From assembly GCA_015350385.1 (NCBI GenBank), contig WNKI01000003.1:3632327-3663898 (forward strand): a stretch of 31,572 nucleotides of DNA, read 5' to 3'. The first letter of the stretch is position 1, and each line of letters opens with the position of its first letter. Shown piece after piece: positions 1-10,250 of this stretch. The notes under the pieces are model-generated. The model worked only from the letters and a program-made list of their open reading frames with translations, was not told the DNA's origin and did no database searches. Made by a program: the position numbers and the translations under genes. The DNA is from Aculops lycopersici (Eukaryota > Arthropoda > Arachnida > Trombidiformes > Eriophyidae).

Positions 1-12
1 AGAGAGAGAGAG
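1..12. repeat. (AG)n microsatellite at left window edge
   Basis: Six AG units open the window and continue into an imperfect G/A-rich run. The right edge ends in (CT)n. Simple repeats at both ends suggest that this is a whole contig whose assembly stopped in low-complexity sequence. The repeat itself has no visible coding or regulatory role. Confidence 0.85.
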
Positions 13-68
13 GGAGGGATACAAACAAAAGAGACAAGCCAAGGGTAAACGTGAAAGTAAAAACTTAC

Positions 69-1042
69 CTGATTCCATCGTCCGCGTAACTCAAATCGCG
101 CGCCTTGAACCGCGCAGTCGGCTGCTGACCGGCGCGGTCAACTCCTTGCTGCTCGCCTATGGGCACGTCCGATACCATGCTACCTGCAGTCTTGTTAGCA
201 TTCAAGTCTTGCTGCTGCTGCTCGTATTGGCAATCTTGTGAAAAGTCTCGGTCCCTCGAGTCGCCCATTTGCTTCATTTTTCGTTGGCCTTGCTGCTGTT
301 GCTCTTTTGCTGCTGTTTTTATTATTCCGTTGCCTCCGTTACCGTTACCTTTACTATTTTTATTGGTGCTACTAATTTGTAACTTGGAGAAATTTTTCGT
401 TACCTGCTCCAGCTTTATGGGAATACTTTGACGTCGTGACGCTGGCGCTGGTGTCATCGCCGATGGCATTTGCCGTTGCTGCTGCTGCCTCGTCTCATAG
501 TGCAACTCATATTGGCCCTTGTTGACGCTTCTCATTACACTGATTTGTTGCTGTTGGTTTTGGCGGTTGTGGCGCTGCTGGCTTATATTTTGTCCATCAA
601 TTGAACAGGTAGCCGGTGGTGTTACATTGTTGCTCAGTTGCTCGTAGCGTCGAGTGGCGCTCGAGGTGGTCGCTAGTTTGGGTGCTGCTGTTGGTGTTTC
701 CGTTGCCAGGTAGGTGGGCGGATTCGCCGCAGTAGCAGGCCGGTGAGTGGAGCTTGGTGCACCGGAAGCGGCGCCCGTCTCTTCTCGGACGCTGTAGCCT
801 CTGATGCAGTTGACGCCGCCACTGTAATTGGACGCAAACTCCCGTTGATGCACATTCTCCTCCTTCTCAGACTCTGAATCAGATTCAACATTACACTTGC
901 CGCCGCCACGCTGACTAACCGCTGGCTGGCCGAACGAGTTCACCTGGTTAGAGTCGCGCCGTTCGCCACCTTGTAGGTTGCCGCCACTTCCACTGCCCGC
1001 CGACGAGGCGAGCGAGTGGCGCGCCGCGCGCCCAAAGAACAT
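69..1042 (-). CDS. Partial coding exon of an unrecognised Gln-rich low-complexity protein
   Basis: An open frame of about 325 codons runs leftward and ends at a good splice donor (AATCAG|GTAAGT, exon end at 69). The gene therefore continues beyond the window. The first in-frame ATG is at 1042 (MFFGRAARHS), in a weak start context. The frame is open upstream to about 1150, where TTAACAG could be an acceptor, so the exon may instead begin there. No globular domain is recognised. The protein has a Gly/Ser-rich start, an acidic Ser/Glu patch (ESDSESEKEE, about residues 53-62), Thr/Ala/Pro-rich sequence, and several short poly-Gln runs. A more ordered-looking stretch (SRRQSIPIKLEQVTKNF, about 202-218) is the best probe for homologs. 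Overall it looks like the disordered N-terminal part of a cytoplasmic or nuclear protein. The length of the frame and the donor at its end support a real exon. Function is unknown. Confidence 0.55.
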
Positions 1043-1524
1043 CAAGTCAGACCAAGCTAGAGACGGATGGGCAACTAGCCACTTCCGGTGCCTAGTGCTC
1101 CCTCTCTCTCTCTTTGTCTGTCTGCGGGGTGCAGTTATTCTGTTAAGCAATCAAGTAGCTTATGCTGGCTCACTGGCTAGCTAGCTTGCCGACTAGATGG
1201 ACTTGGCCTGTGTGTTAGTTCGCCTGTTTGATGCCTCGTGAATGTTGAACTTTCCTCTTGTTTCACGGAACTGAATGCTGGCAAGCTCATGAGCCGACGA
1301 GCTTTTAAAAAGCCGCCGGCTAGTTAAGTGCTCGACTCAACCCAACCCAACTCCCTGCTAAAGTTCATTTAATTTCCTCCCATCCGACTTTCTCTATTCT
1401 CTATCTTCTACTCTCTATTCTCTATTCACCGCTCGCTGCTCATTGTCCCTCTTTACATTGCACCACTACTCGCTGCAAAATATAGAAGCATTGAACGCGA
1501 GTCCAAGCCAAAGAGCGGCTTTTG

Positions 1525-3441
1525 CACTTGGATTTAAACTGGACTTGGACTTGCAAAGACACTCGCATTTAACTGACAGCCGCCAGACGACAAACTAATT
1601 TGTAACTGGCGGTCGTTTACTCACTTGCAACTGGCTCGCTCGATAACTTTTTTGCCTTCTGCCCAGTAAGCCACTTGATTGATCAGGTGAGAGAATAGTT
1701 CTGACTTGCGCAACTGTAAACGCAACTTGAACTCCCTAACTCAAACTCTCATTTCGACGACAATCTGGCGATCTGTTGGATTCTTTTGATGGCTCTTCTC
1801 TTGCTTGAGCATTTCGAGGCTTCACAAAACAACCACCTGCTTGCCGTCAGCTCGGCTTGGCTCTCATCTAAACTCGTCTACCTTAAGGAGTCTCTCGTAC
1901 CCTTATCACACGAACACCTGTAATTTTAGCTCTACACTTTTTTATCTCGAGAACCCGAGGACTTGAAACGAGACTTGAAAACTCAGAGTCTGCGAAAAGT
2001 TCAAGTCTAGAAACTGACTGACTCAACAACAGGACGTCGAGTCAACTAAACGTCGCTCGTTAAGATTTGCAGTCCTCCAGTTGGGATTCAATGTTGGGTT
2101 TTGGCTGGCAGCTACACATCAAGGCTGCCCATTTAGCTGGCTGTGGGTCCCTCGAGTTGAACTCTTGCGGCTGCGCCGCTAGCTCGAGAGTAGCAACAGC
2201 AACAACAACCACAACAACATCAGCAGCAGCAGCAGTAACGGTAGAGGCAGTCGCATTGGCGACGGCGAGCGGCGGCTTTCTAGCAAGCACAAATGCTAAC
2301 ATGGGCCGCTTATTGTCACGCACTCCTAGCGGGGCACCTAGCGCCCAGTTGGGATGGAGTTATGCGCGCGGCCAGTGGATCGTGGAGCAACATGGGGCGT
2401 CAGTGTGCTCGCTACACGCGCTCATCACATTGCGGCGTCGCCGCTGTCGCCTCAAATATTTATGTGTATAATTTGCAGCAAAATGCCAGCCACTTGTATG
2501 GTGGCCGGTTCAAGTGCGCGTTGGCCGTTGCCATACGAACCTGAAGCGGAAAGTCTCTCTGTTGGCTGAAGGATTGGTATTTGAGTGGTTCAAGTCTCGT
2601 GCTTAGCAAGTTCTATGGCTCAACAAGAGGAAGACTCGAATAGAATGACTGCCACTTGCTCTTGACTTCAACATGCTCTTTGCGTTGAGAGCTCGCTAAC
2701 TATCTGCTGGCAAATACAACGCGAACTTACGATGCGCGACAGGTCGCCAAAGAAACTCATGCAAACTCACGAGACAACTCAACCAAAATAGACCATACCG
2801 AAAGCAAACCAAACGGGACGAGACTGGCGGCAAACTTGCAAACACCCCGCGAATTTCTAGAAAATCCCCAACTATTTTGAGATTTTGGTGGGATAGTTTG
2901 TAAAAATAACCAGCTAACAAACCAACTAGAGAACTGATAAGATCGATGGCACGTTTCTTTGGTGCATTAGGTGTCGCAGTTGTTTCGGAGGCGAAAGTGG
3001 CGCCACTTGTTAGCGCCGCATCAAAGAACAGTTCCCCCCCCCCTCTTCGGTCCATCTGCTGACCTTGCACTTGCTGAGAGGCGCACATTTAACGACAACG
3101 TCAACAACAACAGCACCAAAGCAACACTACTCCTTTTGCAACCATTACACAATAGAATGGGGCTGATCAAAACAATGATGTTGTGCATGCTGCCTTCCGG
3201 CACACGTTTACCTGGTTAACGGTTTTCACTTGCTTGCACCTGGCGAGTCTCTGGCCAGCCAGCTAACTAGCTCGCTCGGGCTACTAAATTTAGTCTCCGC
3301 ATTTGTCGCCACCCGATTTGCATGTATAATTCTCGCTCACACTCTCGCTCTCGTGCTCGTTGGCCCAAAAATCGGCGGCACCCAGCAAGCGCATCCTCGT
3401 CACGTAGTCCGTTGCGTTTCTTCCGTCATCGCAAGCAAGTG
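1525..3441. promoter_or_regulatory. Cluster of CACTTG/CAAGTG words (possible NK-2 class or E-box sites)
   Basis: By eye, CACTTG occurs at 1525, 1622, 1672, 2491, 2653, 3004, 3068 and 3227, and its complement CAAGTG at 2511 and 3436. That is about ten in 1.9 kb, where about one is expected for a random hexamer counted on both strands. CAAGTG is the core recognised by NK-2 class homeodomain proteins and also fits the CANNTG E-box. The cluster lies upstream of the Gln-rich exon. A regulatory role is inference. The region is generally rich in ACTTG words, so local compositional bias could explain part of it. Confidence 0.3.
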
Positions 3442-3454
3442 GGCGGAATACTTC

Positions 3455-3474
3455 CTCTCTCTCTCTCTCTCTCT
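3455..3474. repeat. (CT)10 microsatellite
   Basis: Twenty bases of uninterrupted CT lie in non-coding sequence. It could be a GAGA-type (GAGAG) element on the minus strand, but nothing else here supports a promoter. Confidence 0.85.
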
Positions 3475-5564
3475 TTATCTACCTACCTTGTCTCTCTTTT
3501 TCAGCACTGCTCTGTTTCTCGCCGGCTGCGCTGGCGGTCGAGCTGGTTGCCCGTTGGTTGGTTCGATCGTCGACACCACAGATAGCTAATGGTGTCACCC
3601 ACTTAGCGCCGTCGTTGGCGCCGGAATATCTGCTGCACTTCACAAAGAAGAAAAGATAACGGAAGCAAGCGGACCAATGGTTTTGCCCTCCAATTGCCAG
3701 GATTCGCGTCGGCAACTCGAGGGGAAAACCTTACGCTTTTGTGGCGCGCGCTCAGTCAGTGTATGTGCGTTTTTGAGGCTCGACAAATTTGCGGCTGACC
3801 AACCACCTGACGCCACCCTTTGCTCAGCATCCGCCTCAATCGTTTCCCTTTACTCTTGCTAGCAGTTTGCGATGGTTTGCACTGGCCAACTAATTGAGAC
3901 GCTGCAGCACGCGAGCCACTGGCGTGTGTATGTTTGCTAGCGCTGCTTGCTCTTTCCTTTCTCTGGCCGCGTCTCGTTACGTAATCGTCTCTGAATAATA
4001 GCGAGAAGCAGCTTGCTTAAATTTGGCAACTTGTCGTTTGCTAGCATCGCCAGCCAAATTTCCGCTCAACTCCTCGGGCCGCCAGCTAATGACTATGCGA
4101 ACGGCTTGTCTCGCTGTCTACTCTTGGTCTTGGCGGCACTGGCAACACTAGAAGCATTAGCGGGGGCCCTAACAATGTAAACGCTGCTGCCAGTGGTTGC
4201 GATGGACGACCAAACTTGATTGCCTCTCCCTGTCGAGTGTAAATTTAATGTAATCATTGCACAAACTTCGACTAAACTATTGACTGCCTGTCAATCGCTT
4301 GCTAGTTTCGAGTTTGCAAAGTTCATTTGCCAAATTCGAGTCACTCCACTGAGTCCCAATGTCCAGCTCGTGCTTGGGAGCACCAAGCGCACCTAGCGAC
4401 TCATTGGATGGATTTCCATCGTTGTGTTGGATGCTGCTATTGCTATCGCTATTGCTTTTGCTCGCGGCGACTCGCGGATAAACAATGCCCATGTTCATGA
4501 AGCCGCAGCCGCCGCTGTATCAACATGCAAACCTTGTCCTAGCTTCTGGCCGCCCGAAGTCACGGGACCTAGCAACCGAGCGGCCGACAGGCTGGCTTTA
4601 CGCGCGACGCATTATTGTTGACGCACGAAACTGAGCCTCTCGAGCGGCAGACAACTTTTCAGCTCGCAGCACGCAACTCAATCCCAACTCCAATCGCTAG
4701 AAAGTCCTATTCCCAATACGAAGACCGCTAACCGAATGCTAAGAGCCAGCCGCCAACTCGGCAACAATGATGAATGTATCCGGTTTTGCGGCTTCACACT
4801 GGCGCTTGTGTTGGCATTAGTAAAGTCAGTGGCTGCCGCCGCCGCATCAGTCATCAAACATCGAGTTGCGCTAATACATCAACCCGAAGCCGAGATTTTC
4901 GACTGATGACTTCGCTTGAAGCGAAGCAGGCCAGGCGAGTAACTGAAATCTCTTGCTCGGTCCCTCACACAATCCCAGCAGCCAGTCGATACTATTGGTG
5001 GTTTGGTTATACCAAACAGTTGGACCGCAGACTGCACTTAGGCTCTCGGTCCAGATCGCGCCTCGGCTAGTTACATCCACCTCCTTTTGCTACGAGTCGG
5101 CGGCCAAATCAGCGTTCGCTTGTCTGCCTACCTAGCCAATAGCGGACACCTAATGGTTGTGGCGCCGGTGGTTGTGACGCAACTCGCTCGGCCGGACGCG
5201 CAACTTAATGAGCCGGATGTGCGTCGGCAGCTCTAGGCGACTTGTCACCACGGCCACAAATAAAGACTAAAAAAGCGTCTAAAGAGCTTATCAGTCTCGA
5301 GGCCTGAAGCTAGAGAGGAAGGAACAAGGCAACGGGCAGTGGGAAAACATTGATCTGAACTCTCGGAAACATGTGTCAAAAGAATAACTTCATTATGATG
5401 TCCATTTGGAAGGGAATTCACGCCTCGGGGAAAGAACAGAAAACACCACAAATAGCATCCTGATTTTACTTTACACAAACTCTGGCGGGGATCAGTTAAA
5501 TTAATGCTGTAATGAATCTTAGCCATGAAACAAGCTGGCTCATTGCACGGCGCACTAGAAAGTT

Positions 5565-7244
5565 TCACTTGTCGGCCTCCATCTCCAGGAAGGAAGGCAG
5601 GACCACATATTTGGAAACGTACTCATGAATGATCACCGAACGGTGGGCAAAGAAGAGATTTGTCTGATTTACGAAGTGTTGGATCACGGGCGCTGATTTG
5701 ATGTGATTGATAATTGAGTTAGCAAAGAGCATTGAAGGTTAATTCTTGTGTTACACTAACATGACGGGGAAGAGGGGCTTCCAAACTGAATCCAAACATG
5801 AACTTACTTTTTAGATCAGCAATGAGTCGCTTCACATCCCCGGGAGTTACGGTGGAATCCTGGGCTCCGTGGTAAATTGAAATGGGCGAGTTAAGTTTAA
5901 TCCTCGACACCTCATACTCAGGCGGCTCCTCTTGACCATACTCGGCGAGGTTGGCCTCGCGCGAGCCAAAATCATATTTGCTCATTTTGCCCCTAACCTT
6001 TTCCTGGGCAACTTGGATGTACTGGCGAACACCAACTGGACTCGGCCTTATTTCAGCAAACCGATCGCTCTGTTTTAAAGGTTAAATCCGTTGGGGTCAG
6101 TTTTTTTTCAAGAGCAAATGTGTAGATGAATCTTGTTAGTATATCTAGTGCTACGTCGTTTTATCTCAATCTATCTTTATCTCAAATTTGGAGTTGAAAA
6201 ACTACTTACTGCAGCTTGATTGTCGCCTACCTGCTCGGGGCGAGGTTCGTCCTTGAAATTGCACCGGGATTTGCCGTACTTTTGGTAACAAGCTTTGGAC
6301 TTGAGAGCATTGACACAGGGAGTGAGTGTGTCCATATTCCACGGGCCGCGGTAATTGATTAAACCCGATTGGATGGCCACAGCCTCGAGCTTTGCGGGCA
6401 GGTAAGCTGATTGCTGGTAGAGGGACGGGGCCAAGAGGGTTGCGTGCGAAATGGAACGCGCGTACTCGGGCCGCTCGCTGAGTAGCATCAGCAAAACGGC
6501 ACCACCCGTTGAGTGGCCAACATAGTCCAGTTTTTGTTGATTGGTATATCGAAGGATGTAGTCAATACTCTCAGGTATGTCAATTAGAGCAACTTCGTCC
6601 AAGCTGAAGCTCCAATAGTTGGGGTCCACGTTCTTGTTTTCATACGCATGTAACAAGTCCGCAAGCTTCTCGTTGGGATCCTTGGTTTTACGATCGACCT
6701 TACACTTGTCTTCACCCAAACCGCTACCTATAATTCTGCTTGCGTTGCGCTTGTAGGCGTTGTATTTGATGTGCTTTTGCGACGGCAGAGTGCCTCGCCT
6801 CGAGTGCATCCAAACGTCACGATGAAAATTACTTGCTAGAGTGGCGAGCACGTTTCTGGAGGGATCATCGCGAAGCAGTTGCTCCAATTGCTCCTGAGAC
6901 ATTGAACCAGCATCATGATCGCTGTAATCCTTGGGCTCCGTTATGTTGTCCGTGAATGTTAAATAGTTTGATGCAGTTCCGTATTCTCCGGGAACAAAGT
7001 ACATTGGTGCACCAAGTTTATCTCGACGCTTTATTTTCGGATTAATTATCCGTAGCAAGCTAATATAGTAGCCATCCGAGGTTTCGAGCAAGTGATTTTC
7101 GGTTCTATATCCTTTACTTTCTAAAGTTCTACCTGCATCCGAGGTATCAGGTGAGCTTATGATAACCATCAGGGGTTGCGGAAAACTTGTCACACATGTT
7201 AAGAGGGCCAGATAGGCAAGGATACTTTGCAGTCCCTTGATCAT
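5565..7244 (-). CDS. Acid-lipase-like alpha/beta hydrolase, three exons, 474 aa
   Basis: The exons are 7244-6210, 6069-5808 and 5692-5565. Introns of 140 and 115 nt both have GTAAGT donors and CAG acceptors, and the joined frame runs from ATG (MIKGLQ) to TGA. A hydrophobic signal peptide covers about residues 1-22. The N-terminal acid-lipase element is at about 42-66 (SKGYRTENHLLETSDGYYIS). The nucleophile elbow GHSTGG places Ser245, in the family pattern GxSxG; Asp416 sits in YHGAQDS after the last strand, and His449 in FFAHRS is the likely catalytic His. Members of this family (lysosomal or gastric acid lipases) hydrolyse triacylglycerols or cholesteryl esters, and arthropods often use expanded sets in digestion. 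The length is slightly above the usual roughly 400 residues because of charged inserts at about 100-135 and 165-195. The substrate is not known. A decayed tandem copy lies upstream at 8280-9651. The exon-intron structure is conserved in that copy, which supports this model. Confidence 0.88.
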
Positions 7245-7382
7245 ATTTCACTTATAGTTGCACGACGCGATCTATTGACACTAACACTAACATAAATAAA
7301 CATTTACTTCCCGCCTGCTGAATGGAGTTTTGATTAGTAGATGACAAATGAGAAATCAATCTGTAAATGGAGTATAACTTAC

Positions 7383-7453
7383 ACTCAACATGAAGCTCGA
7401 TAGATATCTACCAAGCGAGTAAGGAACTATTTAACTAGATAGAAAGTTATATA
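7383..7453 (-). promoter_or_regulatory. Probable TATA promoter and non-coding first exon of the lipase gene
   Basis: On the minus strand a TATATAA box lies at 7453-7447, and a splice donor (GAGT|GTAAGT) ends a possible exon at 7383. Transcription starting about 30 bases after the TATA box, near 7420, would give a short 5' UTR exon of about 40 nt. The intron would end at an AG about 8 bases before the ATG (ACTATAAG). The single ATG in this exon reaches a stop at once after splicing, so the exon would be non-coding. No transcript evidence is available; this is inferred from motif spacing only. Confidence 0.4.
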
Positions 7454-7571
7454 ATTAAACATTAGGATGTGTGTGAGTAAAATTGTGTTAATCTCTCGTT
7501 TTATTGTCCTGTTGGTTGTGGTTGATGTGGCAGATGTGTTGGTCTTTTATTTTTTTATTTTTTGTTTAATC

Positions 7572-7597
7572 TAGTTCAGTTGCTAGTTGCTCCAGTT
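7572..7597. repeat. Direct repeat, copy 1 (upstream of intact lipase)
   Basis: The segment TAGTTCAGTTGCTAGTTGCT and the six bases after it recur almost unchanged at 9992-10019. Each copy lies roughly 330-360 bp upstream of the corresponding lipase start. Flanking sequence also shows weak similarity, such as CCAAAAT followed by an A-rich stretch. It marks the ancestral 5' flank of the duplicated unit. Confidence 0.7.
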
Positions 7598-7793
7598 TGC
7601 AAACTAGCAAATTACAAACTTTCCTCCTTTAGCTCTTTTGTCCAAAATCAAGCGCAACAATAAACTGCTCCCTGTCAATATTGCATTCGTTAGTTCATGT
7701 TTTCACCTAGAATCAACAGGTACATTTTTGTGGCGGACTAATCAGATTTATTCTTCTATCTATTTACTCATGAAAATTGGGAGGATAATCATT

Positions 7794-7820
7794 TAGTTAA
7801 CTAGCATGGCTAGTTAACTA
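7794..7820. repeat. Perfect inverted repeat, 12-bp arms, 3-nt loop
   Basis: The left arm TAGTTAACTAGC (7794-7805) is followed by ATG and then its exact reverse complement (7809-7820). Each arm contains the self-complementary GTTAAC. It could form a cruciform or hairpin, or be a remnant of a small mobile element end. No flanking target duplication is obvious. Confidence 0.8.
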
Positions 7821-8279
7821 GCTATTGTCAAAACCTAAACTTCGGTGGCCATATTGTCTCGTCGTGTGCAAGTGGCAGTCTATTCGCTCGTTTAGTCCCT
7901 TCTTGTTATTGATAGCTGAATTTCAACTACCTCCGACATTCGTTTGTTGCCTCCACTGGATTTGTGCACGACTTCCAAACTTTTTCTTGTCTCTAAGCCC
8001 TGAGCTTGTAACCGAGGGACAAGATACATGTTGAGCTTTGATTTGCCGGATAGTAACCGTTTAGCCGGGTCCTAGGTGACATCGGCGCTCGTGTACTAAT
8101 CCTACAGTCTCAAGACAGGATTATCCAGAAAATTTGCCGCGCCACCTGAAGCCTCCGATCAGGTATGGCTCATATTGTTGAGAAAAAGATGACACATACT
8201 CGCTCATGGTTGGAGATTTTCGTTGCTCCAAACAAAGGACTGAGTGGAGATGCAACTTTACTATCCACATTCATACATT

Positions 8280-9651
8280 TCATATATAAGCCTCCATCTC
8301 TAGAAAGGAAGGTAGAACCACAAACTCTGAAACTAGCTCGTGATTGAACACCGAGTTATGGTTAGAATATACTCTCGATCCGTTGATGAAGTTTGCGTGA
8401 GTGACGAGAGATGTGAATCAAGAAAAGTTTAACAGAATCAAAAGTTAAACAGTTTTTGGGAACAGAAATCAGCTTACTAAACTGAACTTCAACTTACTTC
8501 TCAGATCGCTAATGAGATGGTCCACATCTGATGGGGTTGCAGTGGAATCCTGCGCTCCGTGGTAAATTGATACCGGTGAGTTGAGTCTGATTCGCGACAG
8601 TATATACTCAGGCGGCTCCTCCTGGCCAAAGTGCGCAATGTTGGCCTCCCGAGATCCAGAGTTGTACTAGTGCATGGTATCGGTAACCTTTTCCTGGGCC
8701 AATTGGATGTACTGGCGACCAACTGGATTCAATTCAAGCGCATAGAATTTGGCAGACTTTTTAATGTTTTTTTGGTTAGAGGACAAAGGTAAAGTTGAAG
8801 CTTGTTAGTCAATTGCTAGTCAGCGTAAAAATCTCTCTCGACAATACAAAGAAGCGGAGCGATGACTTACTGCAACCAGAGTGTCACCGATTTGGTGAGT
8901 GCCCGGCTTTTCCTCAAAGGCGCACCTAGATTTGCCGTACTTCCGTTAGCAAGCTTCCACCTTGAGAGCCTTGATGCAAGGGGTAAGTGTAATCCGATTC
9001 CATGGGCCTCAGTAATTCAATAGGCCCGATTTTATTAACACCGCCTCGAGCTTCGATGGCAGATAGGCCAGGTGCTGGTGAAAGGATGGAGCCCAGAATA
9101 TTGGATGTGAAATGAATCTTGAGTACTCGGGTCGTTCCCTTAGTAGCATCAGTAGGGTGTCGCAATCTGTTGAGTGGCACACATAGTCCAATTTCTCTTG
9201 CTTTGTGCATTCAAGACCGTAATCAATACCCTCAGGTATGTCAATGAGAGCAACTTCATCCAAGCTGAAGCTCCAATAGTTCGAGTCCAAGTTCTCATCT
9301 TGATAGGCTCTCAATATTTCCGCGAGCTTCTCGTTGAGGTTCTTGGTTTTACCATTGACCTAACACTCGTCTTCACCCAAACCGCTACCTATCGTCTTGT
9401 TTGCTTTGCCCCTGTAGGCGTTGTATTTGATATACTTTTGAGATGGCAGAGTGCCTCGTCTAGAAAGCATCCAAACGTCACGACTGCCAGCCATCCGAGG
9501 TCTCGAGCAACTGATTTTCGGTTCTATATCCTTTACTTTCCAAAATTCTACCTGCATCCGAGTTATCAGGTGAGCTTGTGGTTATCTTTGTGGGTTGCGA
9601 TGAGCTAGTGCCCAAAAGAAGGGCCAGATCGTCGGCTAGGGTATTAGACAT
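8280..9651 (-). pseudogene. Decayed tandem copy of the acid-lipase-like gene
   Basis: All three exons of the neighbouring lipase are recognisable. Exon 1 remnants run from about 9651 to 8871, exon 2 from about 8756 to 8498, and exon 3 from about 8415 to a TGA at 8280-8282. The GTAAGT donors at 8870 and 8497 are kept. Disablements: about 80 codons, including the oxyanion-hole region, are deleted near 9480 with a frame change. In-frame stops lie at 9362-9360, 9011-9009 and 8948-8946 in exon 1 and at 8669-8667 in exon 2. The nucleophile elbow GHSTGG has become CHSTDC, and the exon 2 acceptor has decayed. The ends of the protein still match well (EFVVLPSFLEMEA against KYVVLPSFLEMEA), so decay followed a fairly recent duplication. 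It cannot make an active lipase. Confidence 0.93.
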
Positions 9652-9991
9652 TTCAAAAAAGATTTTACGCGCCACTTTTATCTAAAATTAACATCTCAAT
9701 CCTGCATCTACATTCAACCTCGCCCACAGACTCGATATTTAATCAATAACAGATGACGAAGACTAAAGAGTTACATAAGCTGCGTAATCAGAAAGGTAAA
9801 AAGACAGGTAGATAATCAGATATCATTATGCATGCATAAGGATTTGTTTTTATCTGTGGAATTCATTATCAGATTGGTCGTAGTTGACGTTGCATTTTGT
9901 GTTTGTGTTGGTTGAATTGTGTGTTTTTCTTCGTCTATCTATGTACAAAATTAGAATAATTTTATGGCTTCGTTCGTGAAACGACCGAATT

Positions 9992-10019
9992 TAGTTTAGT
10001 TGCTAGTTGCTCCAGTTTT
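9992..10019. repeat. Direct repeat, copy 2 (upstream of lipase pseudogene)
   Basis: This is the partner of 7572-7597, differing by a T/C substitution and one extra T. It shows that the lipase duplication carried about 350 bp of upstream DNA. Confidence 0.7.
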
Positions 10020-10150
10020 GCTTGAATTGTCTCGTTTCTTTTCTTGCTTCCGCTTTGTGGTGGTGGCCCAAAATTGAGCTCAAAAACAGCTGTCCTTCAG
10101 GCAACACTAATGAAAGAGTTCCACTCTCACCACAAGATCATAAGGTAAAT

Positions 10151-10156
10151 TTTATT
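10151..10156 (-). terminator. Candidate poly(A) signal of the Uif-like gene
   Basis: TTTATT on the plus strand reads AATAAA on the minus strand, about 95 nt after the stop codon at 10253-10251. This is the nearest canonical hexamer. Cleavage would be expected some 10-30 nt further left, giving a short 3' UTR. Confidence 0.5.
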
Positions 10157-10250
10157 TGTTTCCCAATTGATTTACGAATACCATTTTAGTTTGCAGTTCC
10201 ATTTTTGTCTCTATCTGGTTGTGAATCTCGAACTCCAACCACGAAACGAC

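Larger units (their letters stand above)
1043..5564. other. Non-coding region between the Gln-rich gene and the lipase gene
   Basis: I see no convincing gene in this 4.5 kb. Open frames here are short, overlap on both strands and lack recognisable domains. The right end (about 5250-5564) should hold the 3' UTR of the lipase gene; a variant poly(A) hexamer (AGTAAA on the minus strand) lies at 5465-5470, about 95 nt past the lipase stop. The left part, upstream of the Gln-rich exon, would hold its promoter, 5' UTR or an upstream intron. It contains a (CT)n run, CAA/CAG-type triplet runs near 2195-2235 and a run of CACTTG words. Confidence 0.5.
7454..8279. other. Intergenic spacer between the lipase and its decayed copy
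   Basis: No gene is visible. The stretch contains a T-rich run near 7545-7565, a segment shared with sequence upstream of the pseudogene (7572-7597 against 9992-10019) and a perfect inverted repeat at 7794-7820. The shared segment indicates that the tandem duplication included upstream DNA as well as the coding region. Confidence 0.6.
9652..10250. other. Spacer between lipase pseudogene and giant gene 3' end
   Basis: No coding region is supported. It contains the upstream flank of the pseudogene, including the second copy of the direct repeat at 9992-10019, and a single CAGGTAG at 9805-9811. The right end (about 10130-10250) should be the 3' UTR of the giant minus-strand gene, with a candidate poly(A) signal at 10151-10156. 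Confidence 0.6.

Noticed and set aside
4277..4498. Minus-strand frame rich in Ser/Asn in the non-coding spacer
   Set aside because: Only 73 codons, no good splice donor at its end, no domain, and an overlapping plus-strand frame of equal quality.
5245..5568. 107-codon minus-strand frame at the lipase 3' end
   Set aside because: It is out of frame with the lipase terminal exon, lies in the expected 3' UTR and has no family signature.
9174..9608. 144-codon plus-strand frame
   Set aside because: Antisense to the lipase pseudogene; no independent support.
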